Source: B30-G6 sp964633115 (GTDB taxonomy: Bacteria > Desulfobacterota > Desulfobacteria > Desulfobacterales > B30-G6). From it: a stretch of DNA of 64,000 nt. Of the stretch, positions 35,215-42,508 are shown in pieces (position 1 is the stretch's first letter; each line of letters opens with the position of its first letter). Where the stretch lies: positions 1 through 64,000 of the forward strand of contig CAZWEO010000014.1 of assembly GCA_964633115.1 (NCBI GenBank), read 5' to 3'. Position numbers and translations under genes: made by a program. Under the pieces are notes generated by a model. That model saw only the letters and a program-made list of their open reading frames with translations. It ran no database searches and was not told the origin of the DNA.

Positions 35215-35565
35215 TTAGCCGATAGTGTTCTTGACTATTCCAATAACCTTTTCCGGATCAAAGGGCTTGCTCACAAAAGCCAATGCATTTTGAATGGCGT
35301 GATCACCATCGATGCCGCTGATAACGATCACAGGTATATCTTTGAGATCTTTTTCTTTGCGTAGCTTGCGGTAAAATCGCGGGCCCCATTCCCCCGGCAT
35401 CTGTATATCCAAGGTGATCAGATCCGGCTTTTCCTGGCGGACCACGTCCAACCCTTCCATACTGCTGGAGGCGCTGCAGGTTTCATAGCCGTTGTCACTA
35501 AAAACAGCCTGCAGATACTTTACCACCACCGGATCATCATCGATGATCAATATTTTTTTTGCCAT
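35215..35565 (-). CDS. Stand-alone response regulator receiver protein
   Basis: A 116-residue single REC domain: acidic pocket IIDDDPVV (Asp9-11), phospho-acceptor Asp53 in DLITLDIQMPG, and the conserved Lys in FVSKPFDPEK. There is no output domain, so it acts by protein contact or phosphotransfer, as CheY-type proteins do. It lies downstream of tmcA on the same strand with a 175-bp gap. Receiver proteins near tmc genes are known in other sulfate reducers, so a regulatory link to the redox complex is plausible but unproven. Confidence 0.88.
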   Translation of the reverse strand: MAKKILIIDDDPVVVKYLQAVFSDNGYETCSASSSMEGLDVVRQEKPDLITLDIQMPGEWGPRFYRKLRKEKDLKDIPVIVISGIDGDHAIQNALAFVSKPFDPEKVIGIVKNTIG

Positions 35566-35740
35566 GCTGAGTCCCTCTTCATCGTACGAATATTATTTCA
35601 TTAGAAAAGTTCGGGATCAATTGATATTGATTATTCTTTTATTGCCTACACCACCGGCCCTTAGCGGTTCGCTCTTTGCTCTTATTCGTTTATCGTTTAT
35701 GAGCAAAGGACCAAGAGCCAAGAGCTGAAATCCTTGAACC

Positions 35741-36121
35741 CTATTTAATATGGCACTCCCCGCACATGATCGGGCCTTTATTTTCAGTCAGGTGACAGCC
35801 TTTGCAGTTCAAATGGAAAGCCTTCATCAATCCAGGCTGCTCGTCCGAAGCTTCCAAAAGATGACATTCCGAGCAAAGCATATCCTCTGAGGACTCATCT
35901 TCAAGTTTGACACCATCTTCATAAACATGGTGGCATTCATTGCATTCATCGATCTCAGCGGCTTCATTATGTTCTTCATGGTTAAAGATTGAGGCCGTCC
36001 GCTTGGAATCCGGAAAAACATTGTTGTCAATCGCAGTCATATCCTCTTGGGAGTAGGCTGCTACTAGAAGAAAGACGGTCAGCAACAAAGCCGCCAATAA
36101 AACGACACCACGCTTTCTCAT
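35741..36121 (-). CDS. tmcA: Acidic tetrahaem cytochrome c3 (TmcA)
   Basis: A 126-residue protein with a signal peptide (VVLLAALLLTVFLLVAAYS) and four CxxCH haem sites: CNECHH, CSECH, CKGCH, CGECH. The spacing and the high Asp/Glu content fit type II (acidic) cytochrome c3. In Desulfovibrio, TmcA takes electrons from periplasmic type I cytochrome c3 or hydrogenase and passes them to the membrane Tmc complex. Its neighbours here are the other tmc genes. The FNHEEHNEAAEIDECNECHH stretch supplies extra axial His ligands. Confidence 0.9.
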   Translation of the reverse strand: MRKRGVVLLAALLLTVFLLVAAYSQEDMTAIDNNVFPDSKRTASIFNHEEHNEAAEIDECNECHHVYEDGVKLEDESSEDMLCSECHLLEASDEQPGLMKAFHLNCKGCHLTENKGPIMCGECHIK

Positions 36122-36188
36122 CTTGATTCTCCTAATTTTTACAATCCATTATCTATTGTTTGCCATGTAGTTCACGCAACCTTGGGGT

Positions 36189-37529
36189 TTATTCTGTTTC
36201 AGGCTTCTGCATGACTTCATAAATAATATCGCTTAAAAATTTGATATCCAAACCGACTTCATAGTGATGAACAATATCATGCAGCCCGCTATGGCAGTTG
36301 TGGCAGGGGGTAATTAGGGTTTTAGCGCCCCGGGTCTTGGCGGCAAACAACTGCTCCGCTTTTACGCGATTGCCTTTTATGCGGGTCATCTTATAGGGAG
36401 GGCCGCAATTGATTACCCCCCCGCCGGCACAGCAACAATAATTATATTCGCGATTGGGATGCATTTCCACAAACTCATTGCAAAGTTCCTCCACGACATA
36501 ACGGGCTTTGTCATGTAGGCCTGCGCCTCTTGATACATTGCAGGGGTCGTGCAGGGTGACTGGTTGATCGAATTTTTTGGCAATCTTGATTTTACCGGAC
36601 TTTAGCAGTTCATAGTAAAAATCGATAGCATGCACGATGGGTATCGGCGGCTCACGCCAACCCAACCAGCGATTGCCCATATCATAAACCGACCGGAAAG
36701 CATGCCCGCATTCCCCCATGACAATGCGTTTAACCTTTAATTTTGCGGCCGCATCATAGTGAGCTCGCTTGATGCGGCCCATGAGCTCATTGTCACCGGT
36801 AAACATGGCCATATCGCTGTTGTCCCACCCAATACCGGACGGCATGGTCCAATCAACACCGGCCACATCCATAATAAAAGCGGCTTGGTAAATAAGCTGG
36901 GCTTGAAATTTGGGTTCGGGCGCGATCACGGAATACATGATGTCCGCCCCTTCTTTATCCAGAGGAATACGCAGGGTTGGTATCTCCGCCTGGGCCTCCT
37001 CCTCCTGCCACTGAAGTGTGTCCGGCCATTCATCCCCTTTGACCCACATTTGGTTCATGCTAACGGCGTGACTGTGGGCTGTATCTTGGATATACAGGGG
37101 GGTAACGCCCAAGCGATGAATGATGCGCCTGACAACACTCATCAAATAGGCGATATCAATGCCAAAAGGGCAGTATTGCGCACAGCGCTTGCAGAGGTTG
37201 CACTGGGTGTGGGCTATCACGGCCGCTTGTTTGATAAATTCCGGCGACACCCGGCCTTTTTTGCGCATCATCTCCCAAATGGTCTGTTTGACTTTTCCCA
37301 CGGGAGAATAGGCGGGATCGTTATCGTGGGACAAATAATAGTGACAGGCCTCCGAGCACAAACCGCAATGAATACAAGTATCAACGTAGGTCTTCAGTCG
37401 CGCTCCGGTTTCATTCTCCAGCACAGCATTGATGACCGCCGCTATTTTTTCTTCGGTCAGATCGGCTAGGCCCACTTCGATACCCTGGTCCAGTGATTTG
37501 GGATCTTTTGTCTTCTGTGCTTCAGCCAT
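36189..37529 (-). CDS. tmcB: Tmc complex Fe-S protein TmcB (HdrD/DsrK-like)
   Basis: A 446-residue cytoplasmic-side protein with two [4Fe-4S] motifs (CIHCGLCSEACHYY and CNLCKRCAQYCPFGID). Two CCG-type Cys-rich regions follow (GECGHAF with HDPCNVSRG and YNYCCCAGGG; TPCHNCHSGL). These are the hallmarks of HdrD/DsrK/HmcF/TmcB proteins, which carry a special catalytic [4Fe-4S] site reacting with thiols/disulfides. In Tmc it links the membrane cytochrome b to a cytoplasmic partner, possibly the DsrC trisulfide cycle. It is followed 67 nt later by tmcA. Confidence 0.9.
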   Translation of the reverse strand: MAEAQKTKDPKSLDQGIEVGLADLTEEKIAAVINAVLENETGARLKTYVDTCIHCGLCSEACHYYLSHDNDPAYSPVGKVKQTIWEMMRKKGRVSPEFIKQAAVIAHTQCNLCKRCAQYCPFGIDIAYLMSVVRRIIHRLGVTPLYIQDTAHSHAVSMNQMWVKGDEWPDTLQWQEEEAQAEIPTLRIPLDKEGADIMYSVIAPEPKFQAQLIYQAAFIMDVAGVDWTMPSGIGWDNSDMAMFTGDNELMGRIKRAHYDAAAKLKVKRIVMGECGHAFRSVYDMGNRWLGWREPPIPIVHAIDFYYELLKSGKIKIAKKFDQPVTLHDPCNVSRGAGLHDKARYVVEELCNEFVEMHPNREYNYCCCAGGGVINCGPPYKMTRIKGNRVKAEQLFAAKTRGAKTLITPCHNCHSGLHDIVHHYEVGLDIKFLSDIIYEVMQKPETE

Positions 37530-37660
37530 ATTATAAGTCTCCGGCTGCTAATCTCCGAAATTCTCACGACAAGCAGTATTTCATGTTTAAGGATACTTAC
37601 CCGTCAAATGTGGAGCGACAAACTCGCTTAACATTTGGCGGTTAAACATATTTCTTATTA

Positions 37661-37727
37661 GCGACGATGCCTTTCGCCCTGCGGCGAAAGGTACGCGTTA
37701 TCATAAAATCGTGGAACACGATTTTAT
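37661..37727. repeat. ATAAAATCG palindromic element, copy 4 (inverted; touches tmcC stop)
   Basis: In inverted orientation: the 11-bp stem with loop GAA/TTC is at 37703-37727, and the second hairpin (GCGACGATGCCTTTCGCCC ... GGCGAAAGGTACGCG) is at about 37661-37696. The GCCTTTCGCC/GGCGAAAGG stem matches copy 2. Its last base is the first base of the tmcC stop codon, and it lies inside the tmc operon between tmcC and tmcB. Confidence 0.85.
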
Positions 37728-38386
37728 TACCAGTCCTTTGCATGTCTAATACCACCAAATTCCGATCCCATATAAGCCCGGGTAAAAACTGAAAATATCA
37801 TGTGGCTCAAACGCGTGAAAGGAATGGCCACCAACATGATTTCGCCACTGAGAATATGTAAATTTAAGAAAAAAGGATAATGGAACCATTGGTGATAGGC
37901 AATAAATCCGGTTACAAAGGGTGCAGCCACAATTAAAAGGATAAGATAATCTGATGCAGCGGTAACATATTGAACTTCCGGCAATATAATCCTACGAACC
38001 AGAAAAAAGATGCATGCGGCAATCACCACCAGGGTCATGACATCGGCAAGCCCATCCGGTAGGGCCCACCAGCTCAAACGCCAAGCCTCGTCCCATAAAA
38101 TGATATGTGCCAGCAAAAAAATAGGTGTTAAAAAAAGACAAATGTGGAAAGCAAACGTCACGATGGTTAATACGGGATGACGTTTCCAATTGGTGGTAGC
38201 AAAGGGAACAATCCAATGAACAATCGACCGCAGGCTATACTTCCAGCTCATGTAGCTGAAAATAAAACGTTCCTTTTTGTGTACCAAGACCAGCATGGCT
38301 ACCAGGCGGTATAGACAACCACCTATAAAAATGAGAAACGCCACCCACGCCAATGGTCCTGTCAACCATTCATAAAAAGTGTGCAT
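37727..38386 (-). CDS. tmcC: Tmc complex cytochrome b subunit TmcC
   Basis: A 219-residue membrane protein with five to six hydrophobic segments and a NarI/DsrM-like layout. Conserved His residues lie in helices (FHICLFLTPIFLLAHIILW; FFLNLHILSGEIMLVAIPF), suitable for two b-type haems. It carries electrons across the inner membrane between periplasmic TmcA and cytoplasmic TmcB. It begins 9 nt downstream of tmcD; a palindromic repeat starts at its stop codon. Confidence 0.88.
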   Translation of the reverse strand: MHTFYEWLTGPLAWVAFLIFIGGCLYRLVAMLVLVHKKERFIFSYMSWKYSLRSIVHWIVPFATTNWKRHPVLTIVTFAFHICLFLTPIFLLAHIILWDEAWRLSWWALPDGLADVMTLVVIAACIFFLVRRIILPEVQYVTAASDYLILLIVAAPFVTGFIAYHQWFHYPFFLNLHILSGEIMLVAIPFTRLSHMIFSVFTRAYMGSEFGGIRHAKDW

Positions 38387-38395
38387 GACTCCCCC

Positions 38396-39658
38396 TTACT
38401 GCCTGAATTGATCGACCGGTATTACCTGCCGACAATAGGTACCGTCCTGGATGGATTTAAATAGAATCTTGTCGCCTGCAGAGTTGAAGACCGGATCCCA
38501 GACACTATCGCATAATTGGGGACTCAAGTGACCATCCAAGGCCAGTGTATATTTGCCGTCCTTTTCCACTTTGGCGGCAACATGATCTCCGTTCGGGCTG
38601 AAAGTCGGCTGCCAGGCCATGTCAAAGGCGGTACCCCAGGCTGCACCGTCCACAACCACATACCAACTTTGACCTTCTTTGGCCAGGGCACCGACCCGCT
38701 TTCCATCCGGACTAAAGACAACATCCGTGACCATGTCGCTGAAGTCACGTTGCCAAGCTATGCCGTCAATGGCCACGGTCCAGCGTCCATAACGCGGCGC
38801 CACAATGGCGGCAATATGATCGCCCTGCGGGCTGAAGCACTGCTGCCATAATTGTACAAAGGGTTTATCCCAAATGATTTCGCCATTACGCGCCAACAGC
38901 CACTGGCCGCCGATTCGAACTGGCGCCACCACACTGTTATCTTTGGGGTCAAATGCCGGTTCCCAGACGCACCCAAAGCTAGGATCCCAAGTTTGTCCGT
39001 CAACCGCGATGGTATAATCATATAAATTCAAGCGCACTTCCGCTGCCAGGTGCTGGCCATCCGGACTGATGCACAGGTTCCATACATTCACAAATACATT
39101 GTCCCAGGCCTTTCCCTGAAATGCGGCTGTAAAGGTACCTTTTTTAAACTTATGGATTTCACCCGAATCAGCATCCGCCACTTGAACGGCCCCAGCTGTC
39201 TTGGTACCACAAGGACTCAAGGCAAAGTAGGTCATATTGGCGTAGGTTTCATCCCAAGGTTGGCCATCCAGCACCATGCAGTAGCGCATATCCTGCTGCG
39301 CGGCCACGGCCACGCTACTACCATTTTGGCTGTAGATGGGATTCCAGACATATCCGAATGTATTTTCCCAGGGCGTGCCATCAATGGCGACTGTCCACTC
39401 GCCCTCAGCGGATATCAATGCAGTTAAAGCACCTGATGACAAATATCTAAGATGCCAAATTTTATCAAAATCACGTTCCCAAGTTTCGCCATTGACGCAG
39501 ACATTGAACGACATCTCGTCCGTGTTGACAATGGCTGCAACCTTCTCGCCATCGGGGCTGACATACGGCTCCTCAACCCAGCCAAACCGTCTATGCCAGT
39601 CTGCCATGGGAATCTTTTTTTGACCGGGTTCCCAGTCCCATTGGTTGGTCTCGGACAT
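38396..39658 (-). CDS. tmcD: Tmc complex WD40-like protein TmcD
   Basis: A 420-residue protein of nine to ten imperfect modules of about 42-50 residues. Each follows the pattern VAIDGxxWxxxFxxVWxxxFSPDGxxVAA (for example WTVAIDGIAWQRDF, FSPDGKRVGALAKE). This is a WD40/beta-propeller-type fold like TmcD of Desulfovibrio, a scaffold of unclear function in the Tmc complex. No signal peptide is seen, so it is probably cytoplasmic. I start at the ATG at 39658 (MSETNQWDWEPGQ), preceded by GGGGGG; an upstream in-frame ATG at 39712 is less likely. It is the first gene of the minus-strand tmc transcript. Confidence 0.85.
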   Translation of the reverse strand: MSETNQWDWEPGQKKIPMADWHRRFGWVEEPYVSPDGEKVAAIVNTDEMSFNVCVNGETWERDFDKIWHLRYLSSGALTALISAEGEWTVAIDGTPWENTFGYVWNPIYSQNGSSVAVAAQQDMRYCMVLDGQPWDETYANMTYFALSPCGTKTAGAVQVADADSGEIHKFKKGTFTAAFQGKAWDNVFVNVWNLCISPDGQHLAAEVRLNLYDYTIAVDGQTWDPSFGCVWEPAFDPKDNSVVAPVRIGGQWLLARNGEIIWDKPFVQLWQQCFSPQGDHIAAIVAPRYGRWTVAIDGIAWQRDFSDMVTDVVFSPDGKRVGALAKEGQSWYVVVDGAAWGTAFDMAWQPTFSPNGDHVAAKVEKDGKYTLALDGHLSPQLCDSVWDPVFNSAGDKILFKSIQDGTYCRQVIPVDQFRQ

Positions 39659-39960
39659 ACACCCCCCTATCCCATTTGGCCCGAAAACTTCATGAAACGC
39701 TACGCCTTTCATAGTTTACCGGCATGATCATACCCAAGCCTTCCATATTTAAATAAACATGCATTTTCGGTAGAACCTAAGCCAATCTCAACGACACAGC
39801 CGGTGGCTTTTGAAAGGAGTTATTTATTGCATACTTAATATGAACTGAATTATCAAGCCTTTTAATAATCCCTTGTCTAACACGGCATTACATGCTATCA
39901 GAAGGCAGCATTTCGCGTAATCATTAGGTTATTTTGAATTAAGTCAAGGAGGAAAGATCC

Positions 39961-40458
39961 ATGCCCGGTATTAGCAAATACGGTCCACTGCTCGTGGTGA
40001 TATGTCTCGGAATAATCGTTCAAGCTTTGTTGATTCCCCTCGATTGTGTCAGCAAACCCCATGATACAGCGGTCGCTTTTACAAAGGCATATTTGAAATT
40101 GGATTCAACCATGGCTGATTACTTGTGCGAAGACAGTCGCAATGTCGGTGAGATCGACATGGTGGCCCAATATATCTACGATATGAGTCAGGAAGCCAAA
40201 GATCGTGGCTTTGGCAAATCCTATGTAAAAAACCAGCTCTATCACGTACTCACCCATACGACCTACTCGAGCGATTCGGAAGCAACAGTCTCCATTCATG
40301 CGAAAACCCGGACATCTATCCATCCGGTGTTTGCGTGGGTAACCAAACTGTTCTTTATCGGTGAAACGCGACCTTTTGATGAAACACTGGAGGTTGTCAA
40401 AGAGGACAACCATTGGAAGGTTTGTGGATCTCCGCTAGCGCTCCACGGTAACACCTAA
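39961..40458 (+). CDS. Hypothetical membrane-anchored protein
   Basis: A 165-residue protein with one N-terminal hydrophobic segment (LLVVICLGIIVQALLIPL), then a soluble alpha/beta domain that ends FDETLEVVKEDNHWKVCGSP. The closing '...LEVVKEDNxWKVxG' strand resembles NTF2-like/DUF4878-type export-linked domains, though I would not name it firmly. The start has an excellent AAGGAGGAAAG ribosome site. It lies 51 nt before the HD-domain gene on the same strand, and the two may be cotranscribed. Confidence 0.75.
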   Translation: MPGISKYGPLLVVICLGIIVQALLIPLDCVSKPHDTAVAFTKAYLKLDSTMADYLCEDSRNVGEIDMVAQYIYDMSQEAKDRGFGKSYVKNQLYHVLTHTTYSSDSEATVSIHAKTRTSIHPVFAWVTKLFFIGETRPFDETLEVVKEDNHWKVCGSPLALHGNT

Positions 40459-40509
40459 GTAAAACATCCAGGCCCTGAGGACCAGGCTTTGGAATAAACA
40501 TCGATCCCC

Positions 40510-41274
40510 ATGGAGACTCTATACGCAAGGATTCGGACCCGGGCCCGCAAAATTGTCTCCAGTTTTCCGATACCTGATTTCTATCGGGAAAAAGCAGACG
40601 CCATTACTACGTCCGGCCAATTAATGACAGACGACCCGCATATCTCCCACCTCCAAAAGGTTGTTGCACAGCATTTGGAAGACGACTTTGGGCATGGCTT
40701 GCAACATGCTGACAAAGTCAGCCAGGAAGCTGGTGCCCTTGTGTTGATTGAAGGGGAGCAACACGCGTGGTCACAATCGCGAATCCGCCGGTTGGTTCTA
40801 ATGGTTCAATCTGCAGGCTTACTGCATGACATTCGCCGAAAGAAAAAAAATCATGCCCTCAAAGGTGCCCAATTTGCCCCCCAACTTTTGACAACACTCC
40901 CGTTTAGCGACCAGGAAGTGGCTCAAATCTGTCTGGCCATTCAGAACCATGAAGCCTTTAAAGAAACCCTGGCGATAGATTCACCCCAAGCCAAACTCAT
41001 CTCAGACTGTCTTTATGACGCCGACAAATTTCGATGGGGACCGGATAATTTCACCGATACCCTGTGGGAAATGGTTTCTTTTTTAAATCCACCCTTGGAA
41101 AAATTTTTAGCCCATTATCCCAAGGGCATGCAGGGTCTTAAGAAAATAAAACCTACATTCCGCACACTTACGGGTAAGCACTATGGACCCCAGTTTATCG
41201 ATATTGGCATTGCCATTGGGGAGGCGCTGTATCAGGTAATCGTAGACGAGTTTGTAGAATCGGATGAGGAGTAG
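40510..41274 (+). CDS. HD-domain metal-dependent phosphohydrolase
   Basis: A 254-residue protein with HD-domain metal residues in order: GHGLQHADKV (first His), LLHDIRRKKKNHALKGA (His-Asp), IQNHEAF, and LYDADKFRWGPD (last Asp). Such proteins hydrolyse phosphate esters or nucleotides; the substrate cannot be read here. It is cytoplasmic, with no other domains. It is followed by a repeat-rich spacer and then the LUD-domain gene. Confidence 0.82.
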   Translation: METLYARIRTRARKIVSSFPIPDFYREKADAITTSGQLMTDDPHISHLQKVVAQHLEDDFGHGLQHADKVSQEAGALVLIEGEQHAWSQSRIRRLVLMVQSAGLLHDIRRKKKNHALKGAQFAPQLLTTLPFSDQEVAQICLAIQNHEAFKETLAIDSPQAKLISDCLYDADKFRWGPDNFTDTLWEMVSFLNPPLEKFLAHYPKGMQGLKKIKPTFRTLTGKHYGPQFIDIGIAIGEALYQVIVDEFVESDEE

Positions 41275-41509
41275 CTTATGTAATTCAAGGAGCCGTGAAC
41301 GTCACGGGTTGCGCGTTGCGAGTTACGGGTTACGGGTTCGGACCAGGCTATAGACGATAGACTCAATGCAACCTTCAGCCTAATAGCCTGATCGCTCACT
41401 TGAACCTTTGGCCCCTTGGGCCCTCGAACCCTATCTCTTATTTGCACAGATTTTACTATAAGATTTCTATATATTTTAAAATATCAACAGAACATAATAG
41501 GAGGAATAT
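41275..41509. repeat. Degenerate repeat spacer
   Basis: This spacer contains GGGTTGCGCGTTGCGAGTTACGGG words, CAGCCTAATAGCCTG words and TTGAACCTTTGGCCCCTTGG words, each related to words in other spacers (34766, 28618, 22138). The LUD gene ribosome site (GGAGG) is at the right end. No gene is seen. Confidence 0.5.
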
Positions 41510-42163
41510 ATGCCCGAACCAATCGATATGTATTGGAAAATTAGGTTGAATGATACCAAAGAGCAATTGGAAGCCAACAATTTTGAAGTCAGCATCGCCG
41601 CAGACCTGAAAGAGGCCAAACGCATCGTTCTTGAAAAAATAATTCCGGAAATCAACCCCAAAAGCCTCGCCTGGGGCGGTTCCATAACTGTCGTGAATTC
41701 TGGACTGTATGATGCCCTCAAAAGTGCCAAAGATATAGATGTCATCGACAGCATGGACAAAAGTATTTCCATGGAAGAATTGGTGACACGCCGACGCAAT
41801 GCCTTACTAGTGGATCTATTCATCACCGGCACCAATGCCCTGACCGAGGATGGGCAACTGGTAAATTTAGACATGATCGGCAACCGGGTTGGGGCCCTCA
41901 CTTTCGGGCCCAAACACGTCATCATATTGGTGAGTCGCAATAAAATTGTGGCCGACCTTGAAGACGCCATGGCACGTGTCAAGGATGTGGCCGCACCAGC
42001 CAATGCTATCCGATTAGGAATGAAGACTCCCTGTGCCAAAGCAGCCTACTGCCATGATTGCGACAGCCCCCAGCGTATCTGCAATTCGTGGACTATCACA
42101 GAAAAATCGTTCCCCAAAAATAGGATTAAAGTAATTTTGATTAACGCTGATGCAGGACTATGA
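41510..42163 (+). CDS. LUD-domain protein (lactate-utilisation LutC/YkgG family)
   Basis: A 217-residue single LUD domain (DUF162): SLAWGGSITVVNSGLYDAL, DLFITGTNALTEDGQLVNLD, GNRVGALTFGPKHVIILVS, and a C-terminal Cys cluster (TPCAKAAYCHDCDSPQRIC). The family includes LutC of the L-lactate oxidation complex, but this stand-alone form with the CxxC tail is widespread in anaerobes with unknown substrate. No lutA/lutB neighbour is present. The TAGGAGGAA ribosome site supports the ATG. Confidence 0.88.
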   Translation: MPEPIDMYWKIRLNDTKEQLEANNFEVSIAADLKEAKRIVLEKIIPEINPKSLAWGGSITVVNSGLYDALKSAKDIDVIDSMDKSISMEELVTRRRNALLVDLFITGTNALTEDGQLVNLDMIGNRVGALTFGPKHVIILVSRNKIVADLEDAMARVKDVAAPANAIRLGMKTPCAKAAYCHDCDSPQRICNSWTITEKSFPKNRIKVILINADAGL

Positions 42164-42508
42164 CCGGCTGAGCCGGCAGCCTGTAGCCTTTAGCTGTTAG
42201 CTTCTAACTACGACCCAGCCATCGGTTGTCATCCCCGAGAAATCGGGGATCCAGACTGAGCCTCGAGCTAATCGCCTTATCTGGATTCCCTCTTCCGAGG
42301 GAATGACGCAGGAGAAGCAGTATCTGTGGTTGTGTAACATAAAAGGTCCTTACTGTTCATTACGGTTGGAGACACAGAAACATATCCATCAAATGGCTGC
42401 GGAAAGGGTGGATCCAGTGGGGACAAAACTTTTTATAGATGACTACTTTTAATCAGGTTTTGACCAATTCACCGCTGATAGCTTAATGCTAAAAAGTACA
42501 AGGAATGC
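42164..42508. repeat. Spacer with GTCATCCCC...GGGAATGAC element, copy 2
   Basis: The element at 42228-42307 has GTCATCCCCGAGAAATCGGGG and CTTCCGAGGGAATGAC ends and an inner GGATCCAGA/TCTGGATTCC pair, matching copy 1 at 34842-34943. To its left are CCGGCTGAGCCGG and GCTGTTAGCTTCTAAC words. The remainder (42308-42508) holds no gene I can support. Confidence 0.65.

Noticed and set aside
36759..37469. 236-codon plus-strand frame opposite tmcB
   Set aside because: It lies wholly inside tmcB, whose Cys motifs fix the true frame; the product is unrecognisable.
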